Part shown: in pieces, positions 25,601-35,080 of the stretch
Layout of the letters: the number at the start of each line of letters is the position of its first letter
How positions within the stretch are numbered: the stretch's first letter is position 1
From: Flavobacterium solisilvae
GTDB lineage: Bacteria > Bacteroidota > Bacteroidia > Flavobacteriales > Flavobacteriaceae
DNA length: 64,000 nucleotides
Direction of reading: 5' to 3'
NCBI RefSeq assembly: GCF_012911605.1
Contig: NZ_JAAMPT010000208.1
Coordinates: forward strand, 248,001 to 312,000
Position numbers and translations under genes: made by a program
Notes under the pieces: generated by a model
Seen by the model: only the letters and a program-made list of their open reading frames with translations
Told to the model about the DNA's origin: nothing
The model's database searches: none

Positions 25601-26593
25601 CTAAAAAACCTGATAATTAGCATAAACTTCTTGAATTTCTTCCAAAGCTTTAAATAATTCTTCTGGATTTTCAAGTGTTACTAGTTTTAATCGGTGTTCT
25701 TTAAAATTGGAAATTCCTTTGAAATAATTGGTGTAATGACGACGCATTTCAACAATTCCTAATCGTTCGCCTTTCCAATCCATCGACCAAGTTAAATGAT
25801 TTCTTGCGGCTTCAACTCTGTCGGCAATGGTTGGTTTTGCCAAATGTTCGCCTGTGGCAAAATAATGTTTGATTTCGTTAAAAATCCACGGATAACCAAT
25901 CGCGGCTCGACCAATCATCATTCCGTCGAGACCAAAACGATTTTTATATTCTAATGCTTTTTCTGGAGAGTCTATATCGCCATTTCCAAAGATTGGCATT
26001 GTAATTCTAGGGTTGTTTTTTACGCGTTCTATATGCGTCCAATCGGAATGACCTTTGTACATTTGCGCGCGTGTTCGAGCATGAACGGTTAAGGCTGCAA
26101 CGCCAATATCTTGCAAACGCTCAGCAACTTCATCAATATTGATAGAACTTTCGTCCCAACCCAAACGTGTTTTTACCGTTACCGGAAGATTTGTTCCTTT
26201 AATAACGGCTTTAGTCAAGCGCACCATCAAATCAACATCTTTTAAAACACCTGCACCTGCGCCTTTGCACACCACTTTTTTCACAGGACAACCAAAATTA
26301 ATATCGACTAAATCGGGTTGAACAGCATCAACAATTCGAGACGACATTTCCATTGCTTCTTCATCGCCGCCAAAAATTTGAATACCAACTGGACGTTCGT
26401 AATCGAAAATATCAAGCTTTTGTTTGCTTTTTACTGCATCACGAATCAATCCTTCTGACGAAATGAATTCCGAATACATTAAATCGGCGCCGTGAAGTTT
26501 GCACAATCTACGAAATGGCGGATCGCTTACGTCTTCCATTGGCGCAAGTAATAGCGGGAAATCAGGTAATTCTATGTTGCCTATTTTGGGCAT
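25601..26593 (-). CDS. dusB: tRNA-dihydrouridine synthase
   Basis: About 330 residues starting at MPKIGNIELPDFPLLLAPM. The longer frame adds 15 residues and passes a TACTTTTG box (complement of 26611-26618), so the shorter start is preferred. The FMN-dependent TIM barrel reduces uridine to dihydrouridine in tRNA D-loops. Visible are LLAPMEDVSDPPFR, NFGCPVKKVVCKGAGAGVL with the catalytic cysteine, VTVKTRLGW, HARTRAQMYKG, and GNGDIDSPE and GRAAIGYPW for FMN phosphate binding. Subtype DusB-like. Confidence 0.95.
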   Translation of the reverse strand: MPKIGNIELPDFPLLLAPMEDVSDPPFRRLCKLHGADLMYSEFISSEGLIRDAVKSKQKLDIFDYERPVGIQIFGGDEEAMEMSSRIVDAVQPDLVDINFGCPVKKVVCKGAGAGVLKDVDLMVRLTKAVIKGTNLPVTVKTRLGWDESSINIDEVAERLQDIGVAALTVHARTRAQMYKGHSDWTHIERVKNNPRITMPIFGNGDIDSPEKALEYKNRFGLDGMMIGRAAIGYPWIFNEIKHYFATGEHLAKPTIADRVEAARNHLTWSMDWKGERLGIVEMRRHYTNYFKGISNFKEHRLKLVTLENPEELFKALEEIQEVYANYQVF

Positions 26594-26682
26594 TTTGATG
26601 AAATTTTCTGCAAAAGTACAAAATTTTGTTAGTTTCATGTTTAAGGTTTCAAGTTTCAGACTTATAAATCAAAACTTTGCTT

Positions 26683-26690
26683 TATATTTG
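26683..26690 (+). promoter_or_regulatory. Candidate -7 box for lepA
   Basis: TATATTTG matches TAnnTTTG, 59 bases before the lepA ATG. No matching -33 box is seen at the usual spacing. Confidence 0.4.
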
Positions 26691-26749
26691 CCGATTAAAT
26701 GCTTGTTATAATTGGCATTGAATCTTGAACTTGATATTGAAGTTGAATA

Positions 26750-28546
26750 ATGAAGAATATTAGAAATTTTTGCATCATTGCACATATTGACCACGGGAAA
26801 AGTACTTTGGCCGATCGACTTTTGGCAGCTACACAAACGGTTACCGCTCGTGAAGAAAAAGCGCAATTGCTTGATAACATGGATTTGGAACGTGAACGTG
26901 GAATTACCATAAAAAGTCACGCCATTCAAATGGAATACATGTATAAAGGCGAAAAATATATTTTGAACCTTATTGATACGCCTGGACACGTGGATTTTAG
27001 TTATGAAGTTTCGCGTTCGATTGCGGCTTGTGAAGGTGCGCTTTTGATTGTAGATGCAGCACAAAGTATTCAGGCGCAAACGATTTCCAATTTGTATTTG
27101 GCTTTAGAAAACGACTTGGAAATTATTCCGGTGTTGAATAAAGTAGATTTACCAAGTGCGAATCCCGAAGAAGTAAGCGATGATATTATTGATTTATTAG
27201 GATGTAAATTGGAAGATATTATTCATGCTTCGGGGAAAACCGGTTTTGGTGTGGATAAAATTTTGGAAGCGATTATTGAAAAAGTTCCGGCACCAAAAGG
27301 TGATGTTGACGAACCATTGCAAGCTTTGATTTTTGATTCGCATTATAATCCGTTTCGTGGCATTGAAGTTATTTTCCGTGTGAAAAACGGAGAAATTAAA
27401 AAAGGGCAAAAGATTAAATTCATGGCAACCGGCAATGAATATTTTGCCGATGAAGTGGGAACTTTAAAATTAAATCAAGTTCCAAAAGATAAAATTTCTA
27501 CAGGCGATGTTGGTTATTTAATCTCTGGAATTAAAGAAGCAAAAGAAGTAAAAGTTGGTGACACGATTACTGATGCCAAAACACCAACAACCAATATGAT
27601 TACTGGTTTTGAAAACGTAAAACCAATGGTTTTTGCCGGAATTTATCCTGTTGACACCGAAGATTTTGAGGATTTGCGTGCGTCGATGGAAAAATTGCAG
27701 TTGAACGATGCTTCGTTAGTTTTTGCAGCGGAAAGTTCTGCTGCACTTGGATTTGGTTTCCGTTGTGGTTTCCTTGGAATGTTGCATTTGGAAATTATTC
27801 AAGAACGTTTGGAGCGTGAATTTGACATGACAGTAATCACAACTGTTCCTAACGTTTCCTATTTGGCTTATACCAAAAAAGAACCCGATACAGCTATTGT
27901 GGTAAACAATCCATCGGATTTGCCTGAACCTTCAAAATTAGATCGAGTAGAAGAACCTTATATCAAAGCAACGATTATTACCAAATCGGATTTCGTGGGT
28001 AACGTAATGAGTTTGTGTATCGAAAAACGTGGAATTATTACTAATCAAACCTATTTGACTACCGAAAGAGTAGAATTGAATTTTGATATGCCTTTGGCGG
28101 AAATTGTATTCGATTTTTATGATAGATTAAAAACAGTTTCCAAAGGTTATGCATCGTTTGATTACTCGCCAATTGGGATGAGAACTTCCAAATTAGTAAA
28201 ATTAGACGTTTTATTGAATGCACAATCGGTTGATGCGCTTTCGGCTTTGATACACGAAGACAATGCGTATAACATTGGTAAAAAAATGTGTGAAAAACTA
28301 CGTGAATTAATCCCAAGACAGCAATTTGATATTCCTATTCAGGCGGCAATTGGTGCTAAAATTATTGCACGTGAAACCATCAAAGCATTACGTAAAGACG
28401 TTACTGCAAAATGTTATGGTGGAGATATTTCTCGTAAACGTAAATTGCTAGAAAAACAGAAAAAAGGTAAAAAACGCATGCGCCAAGTTGGAAACGTAGA
28501 AATTCCTCAAGAAGCATTTATGGCTGTTTTGAAGTTGAATGATTAA
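26750..28546 (+). CDS. lepA: Elongation factor 4
   Basis: 598 residues, full length. The translational GTPase is thought to back-translocate or remodel ribosomes under stress. The G motifs are [14 protein letters not shown] (P-loop, near 10), the switch-I segment [16 protein letters not shown] (near 78) and NKVD (near 132). The C-terminal LepA-specific domain with [24 protein letters not shown] is diagnostic and separates it from EF-G and TypA. Monocistronic with its own terminator. Confidence 0.97.
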   Translation: MKNIRNFCIIAHIDHGKSTLADRLLAATQTVTAREEKAQLLDNMDLERERGITIKSHAIQMEYMYKGEKYILNLIDTPGHVDFSYEVSRSIAACEGALLIVDAAQSIQAQTISNLYLALENDLEIIPVLNKVDLPSANPEEVSDDIIDLLGCKLEDIIHASGKTGFGVDKILEAIIEKVPAPKGDVDEPLQALIFDSHYNPFRGIEVIFRVKNGEIKKGQKIKFMATGNEYFADEVGTLKLNQVPKDKISTGDVGYLISGIKEAKEVKVGDTITDAKTPTTNMITGFENVKPMVFAGIYPVDTEDFEDLRASMEKLQLNDASLVFAAESSAALGFGFRCGFLGMLHLEIIQERLEREFDMTVITTVPNVSYLAYTKKEPDTAIVVNNPSDLPEPSKLDRVEEPYIKATIITKSDFVGNVMSLCIEKRGIITNQTYLTTERVELNFDMPLAEIVFDFYDRLKTVSKGYASFDYSPIGMRTSKLVKLDVLLNAQSVDALSALIHEDNAYNIGKKMCEKLRELIPRQQFDIPIQAAIGAKIIARETIKALRKDVTAKCYGGDISRKRKLLEKQKKGKKRMRQVGNVEIPQEAFMAVLKLND

Positions 28547-28574
28547 TAGACGTATATTGTAGAATTGTATAATG

Positions 28575-28607
28575 TAAAAACCCAATGATGAAAGTTGTTG
28601 GGTTTTT
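28575..28607 (+). terminator. Terminator after lepA
   Basis: AAAAACCCAA pairs with TTGGGTTTTT across a 12-base loop, followed by a T run. Confidence 0.7.
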
Positions 28608-28616
28608 TGGATAAAA

Positions 28617-28646
28617 AAAACAGCCGAGAATTTTCTCGGCTGTTTT
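28617..28646 (-). terminator. Terminator after ABC/M1 permease gene
   Basis: AAAACAGCCGAGAA pairs with TTCTCGGCTGTTTT around a short loop. It is perfectly placed downstream of the minus-strand gene ending at 28653. Confidence 0.85.
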
Positions 28647-28652
28647 AGTTTT

Positions 28653-31600
28653 TTATATTTTCATTCGGTTGTCATCCGATTGGGTGTCAATCAATTTGTT
28701 ATATGGATCAACGCCAACTTCGAGCGGTTTTTCGTTGACAATAACTTTGACTTTATTTTCAATTCCGGTGATTTTTATTTTTTTCAAATACAATTCTTTG
28801 TCACGTTTTTTACCTTTTACAGTTTCTTCGGCAAAAACACCGATTTCGATATAATCGCTCAACGGATATGATTCAGTAGCATATTTTTTACCTTTTTTGG
28901 TTGCTCTCAGCGTTTTTCCGTTTCGGTCAGCAAAGATTCGTTTTCCGTCTTTGTTGGCTTTGTATTTGGTTACATCAAATTCGATAGTTACCTCATATTT
29001 CCCGTTTGGTAATTTTTTTGAAGTTGCTTTGGTTACTTTATTATCATATAAAGTAATGGTTTCAAACATATCATTGATAATGTATTTCAAACTATCTGGC
29101 GTTGCAGCTCTTAATTCGTTTACTAATTCAATAGAATTGGTATATGGAGCTTCTTGAAATGCTACTTTTTGAACATATTTTTTCAATGCATTGTTCATGT
29201 TTTTTTCGCCAATATAATCGCTTAATGCATATAAAACCAATGAACCTTTGTTGTAATGAATGTATTGTTGATTTTCATTATACATCAACGGTTTTTCTTC
29301 TTTCCATTCAAAAGTTCGTCCTCTTAAATAACCGTCGAGTGCATCTTTGAGAAATCTTCTCATTTGAGGTTTTCCATATTTATGCTCTAAAACTTTCAAC
29401 GAACTGTATTCGGATAAACTTTCAGAAAGTAATGTTGCACCTTGAACATTCGCTCCAATTACTTGATGTGCCCACCATTGATGTGCAATTTCGTGAGAAA
29501 CTACAGAGAATGGATAATCTACAGCATCTGGATCTTCTTCGTCAACTTTGGCAATAAAACCAATGGCTTCAGAGAAAGGAATAGTGTTGGCAAACGATTG
29601 TGCAAATGTTCCCATCATGTTTGGAAACTCAATGATTCTCGCTTGCTTGTGCTGATATGGACTAAAATTTTCAGAATAATAAGCCAATGATTTTTTCATC
29701 GCATCCATCATTCTGTCCAAATTATAAGCATGGTTTTTATGATAGTAAATTTCAAGATTTACATCGTTCCATTTGTCTCTTTTCACTTCATATCTTCCCG
29801 AGTTAAACGCATAGAAATTCAACATTGGTCGATCCATTTTATAATGGAAATAGTTTCTGCCGTCTTTTTTCCATTGTTTTTGCAAATATCCTGGCGCAAT
29901 TGCCGTTTGATCATCCGAAGTGCTGACAATGGTTTCAAATGTAATCCAATCGGCTTCGTTAGAAATATAAGTATTCTGTCTTGCAATACTGTCATTTGGC
30001 AATGGCATTCGCTCTTTTGGTTTCAGATTGTATTTTTTTCGAACATCATTATCAAAAAGTTCTACCGATTCTGGATAACCAAAACTTGGGAAAATACCAT
30101 TGTTCAAGAATGTACCGTTTTCTATAACTGGCGAACGATCTTTTAAGAACGAATTCTCTTCGTTTTGAACAATAAAAGAAACTTTCAACGTGTCTTTGGG
30201 TTGTAATGGTTTGTCTAATTTATAAATGTCAAAATCCATTACGGTATCTTTGGAAACCAACTTGTTTGAAGTTTCAAATTTGATTTCTTTCAGGTTTTTT
30301 CCATAGTTTATAAACAACGAATCAATAGGTTTGTTGGTTTTGTTGACCATGATATATTTCACCGTTGCTTTGTAGTTTCGCTCTTTTGGGAAAATTTCCA
30401 TTGTTACATTAGCATCAACAATTCTTGGTTGCGGATAATGTTCAAATTTTTTATATTTTTTCTCAAAATCAGCACTTTGAACTTCTCTTTCTTGGCTGGA
30501 ATAGTAAACTTCTTTCTTCGTGTTTTCTCTGTAAAAGCTATAACCTAAAAATAAAAATGCCAATAAAGATACAGTTACCGGAATAGCGATTGGTGCTTTA
30601 AATCGGGCAGCAACATTGCGAAGTCTTTCTTTTATTCCTGATAAAATTCCTCTTCTCCAAAACAAAAGCGTTAATCCAAAAAGAACAAATCCAAACAACA
30701 TCCAATAGATTTTATAGGCAATAAAATTGTTGATGTTACCAAAGCCATTCATGTCCGAATAACTGTAACTTGAACCTGAGTTGAAGAAGAAATAAGGTTG
30801 CTCAATTCCCATAAAACCTAATGAGTTCCAAGCCAAAAGAATAGCTAAAATGGCAAAAAATCCAGCCAAATAATTTTTGAACAACGATTGAATGAATAAT
30901 GCGAAAAATATTAAAATGATGGAAATTACCATTTTGAAACCAAAGAATTCTTTGATGTATTGCGGGAAATCAAAATCGAAAAATCCATGATATATTTGAA
31001 CTAAAACACACGAAATGATACCAATTCCCATAATTAGCAACGTCATTTTCACTAAAGCCAAAAACTTAGATAAAAGTAATGTCCAGTTTGGAATTGGTGT
31101 AGAATCTACCAATAAGTTCATTCTGCTGCTAGCTGATTGTTGCAATAAAACTCCAGCAAAAAGATAAATCAATATTTTGCTAAAAAAGTCAACATTTCCA
31201 CCAATAGCTTCGATTACTTTCCAGGTAACAGGATAGGTCAACGTTCCATAAAGTTCTTGTCCAAGCGTAAAACCTGAAATTATAATAAATAGCATCAAAA
31301 TAGCTATAACCGAAATGAAAACCCAGTTTTTAGTAATCGATTTAAACTCAAAATTGGATAAATTCCATGAGGTTTTTAGGTTTTGCAAAAATGAATAATC
31401 GTGTTGTACTTTTGGTAAATTGATTTTGATAATACTTCCAAAGTTGTTTTTTACAACGCGTTCTGCTTTTTTCTTTTTGGCTAGTGTAAGTGGCGAATGA
31501 GTAAAAGAAAAACTAAAATACAAACCGATAAAAACCAATACCGAAACACCAAGCCAAATCAATCGGTTGTAAATAATTACATCTGCAAAAGGAAGATCGA

Positions 31601-32303
31601 GCGTATTTTGTTCTTCAATTGTCCAATATTTGGTAACATAATTCAAAGCATCGCCACCAAAAGGTTCAATTAATGCCGCAGCATATAAATTCTCCATGTT
31701 GTTGGTAAGATTGCTTATCAACGCTTGCAAAAGGAAAAGAACAATCACAAAAATAAATCCGATGTAAACATTTCGAGTAAGTGTAACCAATGCAAAAATG
31801 ATTACTCCGGCAAAAATGATATTAGGAACTACAAAAATGATATAAGCCTGAAAATAGGACCAAAGATTAATTGGACCTAAAATATCTTGATTGGCAAATG
31901 GCAAAACGGTAGCAAATAAGAATCCTAATCCAACTGAAAACGTAATGATAATTGTGATGGTTAATCCGCTTAAAAACTTGCTCAATAAATAGCTTAACTT
32001 ATTAAATGGATAAGAAAACAATACCGTATGCATATTGTATTTAAAATCCCGATAAACCGTTGCGCCAATGATTGTTGGTACAATAAAATAAACCAATTGC
32101 GACATTCCGGCAATCATTCCGTTGATGGCTAAAGGTGAATTTGCTATAGTATTTGATGAGGTTGTAACCGTAAAACTATCAAAATAACCAACAGCTCCGG
32201 CCATCATAAAAAATGAAAACACAAAAAGAACCGCAAAGTAGATATAAAAAGAAAGGTTTCTAAACCATCTTTTAAATTCAAATGAAAATATGGTAGAAAA
32301 CAT
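28653..32303 (-). CDS. ABC-2-type permease fused to M1-family aminopeptidase
   Basis: 1216 residues. The N-terminal half has about a dozen membrane segments (18-45, 55-80, 100-130, 145-170, 175-200, 240-265, then 325-350, 375-395, 415-440, 455-500, 535-560 and 580-600), the pattern of ABC-2 permeases. After TM 12 comes a large extracytoplasmic domain resembling M1 aminopeptidases, with the zinc motif HEIAHQWW beginning at His937, glutamates in SESLSEY downstream, and an MMGTFAQ segment before it. It is paired with an ATPase gene starting two bases upstream. The substrate is unknown; peptide transport or signalling is inference. Confidence 0.9.
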   Translation of the reverse strand: MFSTIFSFEFKRWFRNLSFYIYFAVLFVFSFFMMAGAVGYFDSFTVTTSSNTIANSPLAINGMIAGMSQLVYFIVPTIIGATVYRDFKYNMHTVLFSYPFNKLSYLLSKFLSGLTITIIITFSVGLGFLFATVLPFANQDILGPINLWSYFQAYIIFVVPNIIFAGVIIFALVTLTRNVYIGFIFVIVLFLLQALISNLTNNMENLYAAALIEPFGGDALNYVTKYWTIEEQNTLDLPFADVIIYNRLIWLGVSVLVFIGLYFSFSFTHSPLTLAKKKKAERVVKNNFGSIIKINLPKVQHDYSFLQNLKTSWNLSNFEFKSITKNWVFISVIAILMLFIIISGFTLGQELYGTLTYPVTWKVIEAIGGNVDFFSKILIYLFAGVLLQQSASSRMNLLVDSTPIPNWTLLLSKFLALVKMTLLIMGIGIISCVLVQIYHGFFDFDFPQYIKEFFGFKMVISIILIFFALFIQSLFKNYLAGFFAILAILLAWNSLGFMGIEQPYFFFNSGSSYSYSDMNGFGNINNFIAYKIYWMLFGFVLFGLTLLFWRRGILSGIKERLRNVAARFKAPIAIPVTVSLLAFLFLGYSFYRENTKKEVYYSSQEREVQSADFEKKYKKFEHYPQPRIVDANVTMEIFPKERNYKATVKYIMVNKTNKPIDSLFINYGKNLKEIKFETSNKLVSKDTVMDFDIYKLDKPLQPKDTLKVSFIVQNEENSFLKDRSPVIENGTFLNNGIFPSFGYPESVELFDNDVRKKYNLKPKERMPLPNDSIARQNTYISNEADWITFETIVSTSDDQTAIAPGYLQKQWKKDGRNYFHYKMDRPMLNFYAFNSGRYEVKRDKWNDVNLEIYYHKNHAYNLDRMMDAMKKSLAYYSENFSPYQHKQARIIEFPNMMGTFAQSFANTIPFSEAIGFIAKVDEEDPDAVDYPFSVVSHEIAHQWWAHQVIGANVQGATLLSESLSEYSSLKVLEHKYGKPQMRRFLKDALDGYLRGRTFEWKEEKPLMYNENQQYIHYNKGSLVLYALSDYIGEKNMNNALKKYVQKVAFQEAPYTNSIELVNELRAATPDSLKYIINDMFETITLYDNKVTKATSKKLPNGKYEVTIEFDVTKYKANKDGKRIFADRNGKTLRATKKGKKYATESYPLSDYIEIGVFAEETVKGKKRDKELYLKKIKITGIENKVKVIVNEKPLEVGVDPYNKLIDTQSDDNRMKI

Positions 32304-32305
32304 AA

Positions 32306-33181
32306 TTAGTTATCTTTTTTTAGGGTTACAAAATAAACATCTTCCAAATGTGGCGTTGCAGGAACAAAAGTTTCGTCGGGTTTAGTTTCACTAAAAACTC
32401 TGATGTTAAGTGTATTGTCTTGATTGTAATTGGAAGAAATAATATTGAATTCTTTCTCAAATCTTTCTAATTCGTCGCGTTCTACAATTCGCATCCAAAT
32501 TTTTCCTTCCAATTCTTTGGTTGCTTCCGTTGGCGTTCCACGATAAAGGATTTTTCCTCCATTTAAAATTGCCAAATCATTACAAAGTTCTTTTACGTCA
32601 TCCACAATGTGAGTGGAAAAAATTACAGTATGATTGGTTCCAATTTCACGTAAAACATTCAAAAAGCGATGTCTTTCTGCCGGATCCAATCCAGCGGTTG
32701 GTTCGTCAACAATAATCAGTTTTGGATTGTTTAAAAGCAATTGTGCAATTCCAAAACGTTGTTTCATTCCGCCGGAATAACCGCTAACATTTTTTTTACG
32801 AACATCCCAAAGATTGGTTACTTCAAGTACTTCTTTTACAATAGCTTTTCGGTCAGCTGATGAAGAAATACCTTTTAGCTGCGCAAAATAATCCAATAAA
32901 CGTTCTGCTGACATATTGGGATAAACGCCAAATTCTTGAGGCAAATAACCTAAAACTTTTCGTAAAGCATTTTGATCTTCCAAAACATTGATTTCATCAA
33001 AAGAAATACTTCCTGAATCAGGTTTTTGTAAGGTAGCAATTGTTCGCATTAATGATGATTTTCCGGCACCATTTGGACCAAGAAGTCCGAACATTCCAGT
33101 TCCTATTTCAAGATTGAGATTGTCTAATGCTTTAACGCCATTGGAATACGTTTTTGTTAAATTGGATATTTGAAGTTTCAT
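32306..33181 (-). CDS. ABC transporter ATP-binding protein
   Basis: 291 residues. The nucleotide-binding domain shows Walker A LLGPNGAGKSSLMRT (near 35), the Q-loop in LPQEFGVYP, the signature YSGGMKQRFGIAQ (near 135), Walker B LIIVDEPTAGLDP (near 157) and the switch FSTHIVDDV (near 190). The C-terminal 70 residues (GKIWMRIVERDEL onward) are a regulatory extension typical of ABC-2-type ATPases. It pairs with the following M1-fused permease, two bases apart. A TATATTTG box (complement of 33258-33265) lies upstream. Confidence 0.93.
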   Translation of the reverse strand: MKLQISNLTKTYSNGVKALDNLNLEIGTGMFGLLGPNGAGKSSLMRTIATLQKPDSGSISFDEINVLEDQNALRKVLGYLPQEFGVYPNMSAERLLDYFAQLKGISSSADRKAIVKEVLEVTNLWDVRKKNVSGYSGGMKQRFGIAQLLLNNPKLIIVDEPTAGLDPAERHRFLNVLREIGTNHTVIFSTHIVDDVKELCNDLAILNGGKILYRGTPTEATKELEGKIWMRIVERDELERFEKEFNIISSNYNQDNTLNIRVFSETKPDETFVPATPHLEDVYFVTLKKDN

Positions 33182-33257
33182 ATTTTGGTGATTATAGTTT
33201 TTTAAAGATTATTTATCACTATTGGTTACGGTTTTGTGTAAAAAGTTACATTATTTC

Positions 33258-33265
33258 CAAATATA
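33258..33265 (-). promoter_or_regulatory. Candidate -7 box for ABC operon
   Basis: On the minus strand this reads TATATTTG, matching TAnnTTTG, about 76 bases before the ATPase start. Confidence 0.4.
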
Positions 33266-33315
33266 ACAAGTAATAATCAATTTTTAATTAAATTTTTAGT
33301 GCCAAAAATCCTTTG

Positions 33316-33323
33316 TACCTTTG
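33316..33323 (+). promoter_or_regulatory. -7 box for thiL
   Basis: TACCTTTG matches TAnnTTTG and ends 20 bases before the ATG at 33344. It lies inside the longer reading frame and so supports the shorter start. Confidence 0.5.
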
Positions 33324-33343
33324 TTGCCTTGAAATTAAACAAT

Positions 33344-34390
33344 ATGTTAGAAGATAAAACGCCGCAACGAACACAATTGTCACAACTAGGTGAATTTGGA
33401 TTGATTGACCATTTGACCAAAAATTTTGATGTAAAACACGCTTCAACACTAAAAAGTATTGGTGATGATGCCGCTGTTTTGGATTTTGGATCAAAAAAAG
33501 CAGTCGTTTCTACGGATTTATTAATTGAAGGAGTTCATTTTGATTTGGCTTATATGCCGTTGCGACATTTGGGTTACAAAGCAGTAGTAGTCAATCTTTC
33601 TGATATTTGTGCAATGAATGCTAAACCAACTCAGATAACCGTTTCTGTTGCGGTTTCTAATCGTTTTCCGTTGGAAGCTTTAGAAGAACTTTTTGACGGA
33701 ATAACTTTGGCGGCAAAAGTATATAATATCGATGTTATTGGTGGCGATACAACTTCGTCTCAAAAAGGTTTGATTATTTCGGTTACAGCAATTGGCGAAG
33801 CTAATGAAGATGAAATTGTGTACAGAAATGGTGCAAAAGAAGGCGATTTGTTGATTGTAACTGGAGATTTAGGTTCGGCTTATATGGGTTTGCAGGTTTT
33901 GGAACGTGAAAAGCAAGTTTTTCAAGTAAATCCAAATAATCAACCCGATTTAGATGCTTATACTTATCTTATTGAACGTCAATTAAAACCTGAAGCTCGA
34001 ACAGATGTTAGAGAACTTTTGGAGCAATTAAATGTAAAACCAACGTCGATGATTGATGTTTCGGACGGATTATCATCTGAAATACTTCATATTTGTAAGC
34101 AAAGTAAAGTTGGGTGTAATTTATATGAAGAAAAAATTCCGGTTGATCCTCAGTTTATTAATGTTTGCGAAGAATTTAATATCGATTCTACTACGATTGC
34201 AATTAATGGCGGCGAAGATTATGAATTATTGTTTACCATTGCTTTGGATGATTTTGACAAAATAAAAGCCAATCCAAATTTTACGGTTGTTGGTCATATT
34301 GTAAAAGAAGAGGAAAGTTCGCATTTAATTACGAGAGCAAATGCCAAAATTCCACTGAAAGCTCGTGGTTGGAATGCTTTGGAAGAATAG
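33344..34390 (+). CDS. thiL: Thiamine-phosphate kinase
   Basis: 348 residues from MLEDKTPQRTQLSQLGEFGLI; 15 residues upstream in frame overlap a promoter box and are dropped. ThiL phosphorylates thiamine monophosphate to thiamine diphosphate with ATP. The PurM/AIR-synthase-like fold shows SIGDDAAVLDFG near 45, STDLLIEGVHFDL near 65, NLSDICAMNAKP near 95, VIGGDTTSS near 142, TGDLGSAYMGL near 180 and IDVSDGLSSE near 245. Convergent with the response-regulator gene. Confidence 0.95.
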   Translation: MLEDKTPQRTQLSQLGEFGLIDHLTKNFDVKHASTLKSIGDDAAVLDFGSKKAVVSTDLLIEGVHFDLAYMPLRHLGYKAVVVNLSDICAMNAKPTQITVSVAVSNRFPLEALEELFDGITLAAKVYNIDVIGGDTTSSQKGLIISVTAIGEANEDEIVYRNGAKEGDLLIVTGDLGSAYMGLQVLEREKQVFQVNPNNQPDLDAYTYLIERQLKPEARTDVRELLEQLNVKPTSMIDVSDGLSSEILHICKQSKVGCNLYEEKIPVDPQFINVCEEFNIDSTTIAINGGEDYELLFTIALDDFDKIKANPNFTVVGHIVKEEESSHLITRANAKIPLKARGWNALEE

Positions 34391-34402
34391 ATTTTCAGCA
34401 AT

Positions 34403-35074
34403 CTAAATAATTCCTCTTAATCGGGCTAATTTTACTAATTCGATGTGAGTCGCGCCTTTTATATTGAAAAGCTCTTTTAAACGCTCAATTCTAAACTCGA
34501 TAATGTCAACTTTTAGCGGAACGTGTCGCGTGATTTGTTGTGATTCAAATCCGTTAGAAAGATGAACTAAAATTTGTTTGTCGAGCGAATCAAGTTCTAA
34601 AATATTAAAATCTGATTGTCCAAACATCGTTACAACAGTTTGGCTGTAATATTTCTCGTTTTTTAGAATTTTGTCTAAAGCAAAAATCAATTCGTTGAAA
34701 GTAATGTCGTTTTTAATAACCAATCCGTTTGGATTTACGTTTTTGATGATGGAATTTATTTTGTCAAATTCAACGTGCATCGTTAGCAGAATAATTCGGC
34801 ATTCAGGCATTCTTTCGGTCATTAGCTTTGCTAAATCTTCACCAGAATGAATGTTTTTTTCAGCATATTCGGGCATACTAACATCGAACATTGCTAAATG
34901 AAAGTCGTTGTTTTCGTCAGTAATTAACTCATAACCTGTCTTACAATCGTTGGCTTGGGTTACATTGAATTCTATACCTTGTTCGCTGTATTTATTCAAT
35001 GCGTTTTTATATGCTTGAATAATAAACGGATGATCATCTACGATTAATACATTAACGGGATTTTTGCTGTCCAT
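34403..35074 (-). CDS. NarL/LuxR-type response regulator
   Basis: 223 residues. A receiver domain (1-130) carries acidic pocket residues Asp13 and Asp14, phospho-acceptor Asp64 in MFDVSMPE, and the conserved lysine in LVIKND. A short linker leads to a C-terminal helix-turn-helix (from LDKQILVHLSNGFESQQITRH to ARLRGI) that is divergent from canonical LuxR. It begins six bases after the partner histidine-kinase gene ends, so they are co-transcribed. It likely regulates transcription in response to that kinase. Target genes are unknown; the repeat-peptide gene next door is an attractive candidate. Confidence 0.92.
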   Translation of the reverse strand: MDSKNPVNVLIVDDHPFIIQAYKNALNKYSEQGIEFNVTQANDCKTGYELITDENNDFHLAMFDVSMPEYAEKNIHSGEDLAKLMTERMPECRIILLTMHVEFDKINSIIKNVNPNGLVIKNDITFNELIFALDKILKNEKYYSQTVVTMFGQSDFNILELDSLDKQILVHLSNGFESQQITRHVPLKVDIIEFRIERLKELFNIKGATHIELVKLARLRGII

Positions 35075-35080
35075 ATTTTT

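Noticed and set aside
29730..30146. Plus-strand frame of 138 codons within the M1-fused permease
   Set aside because: Antisense of a well-conserved protein-coding region with no start context or homology.
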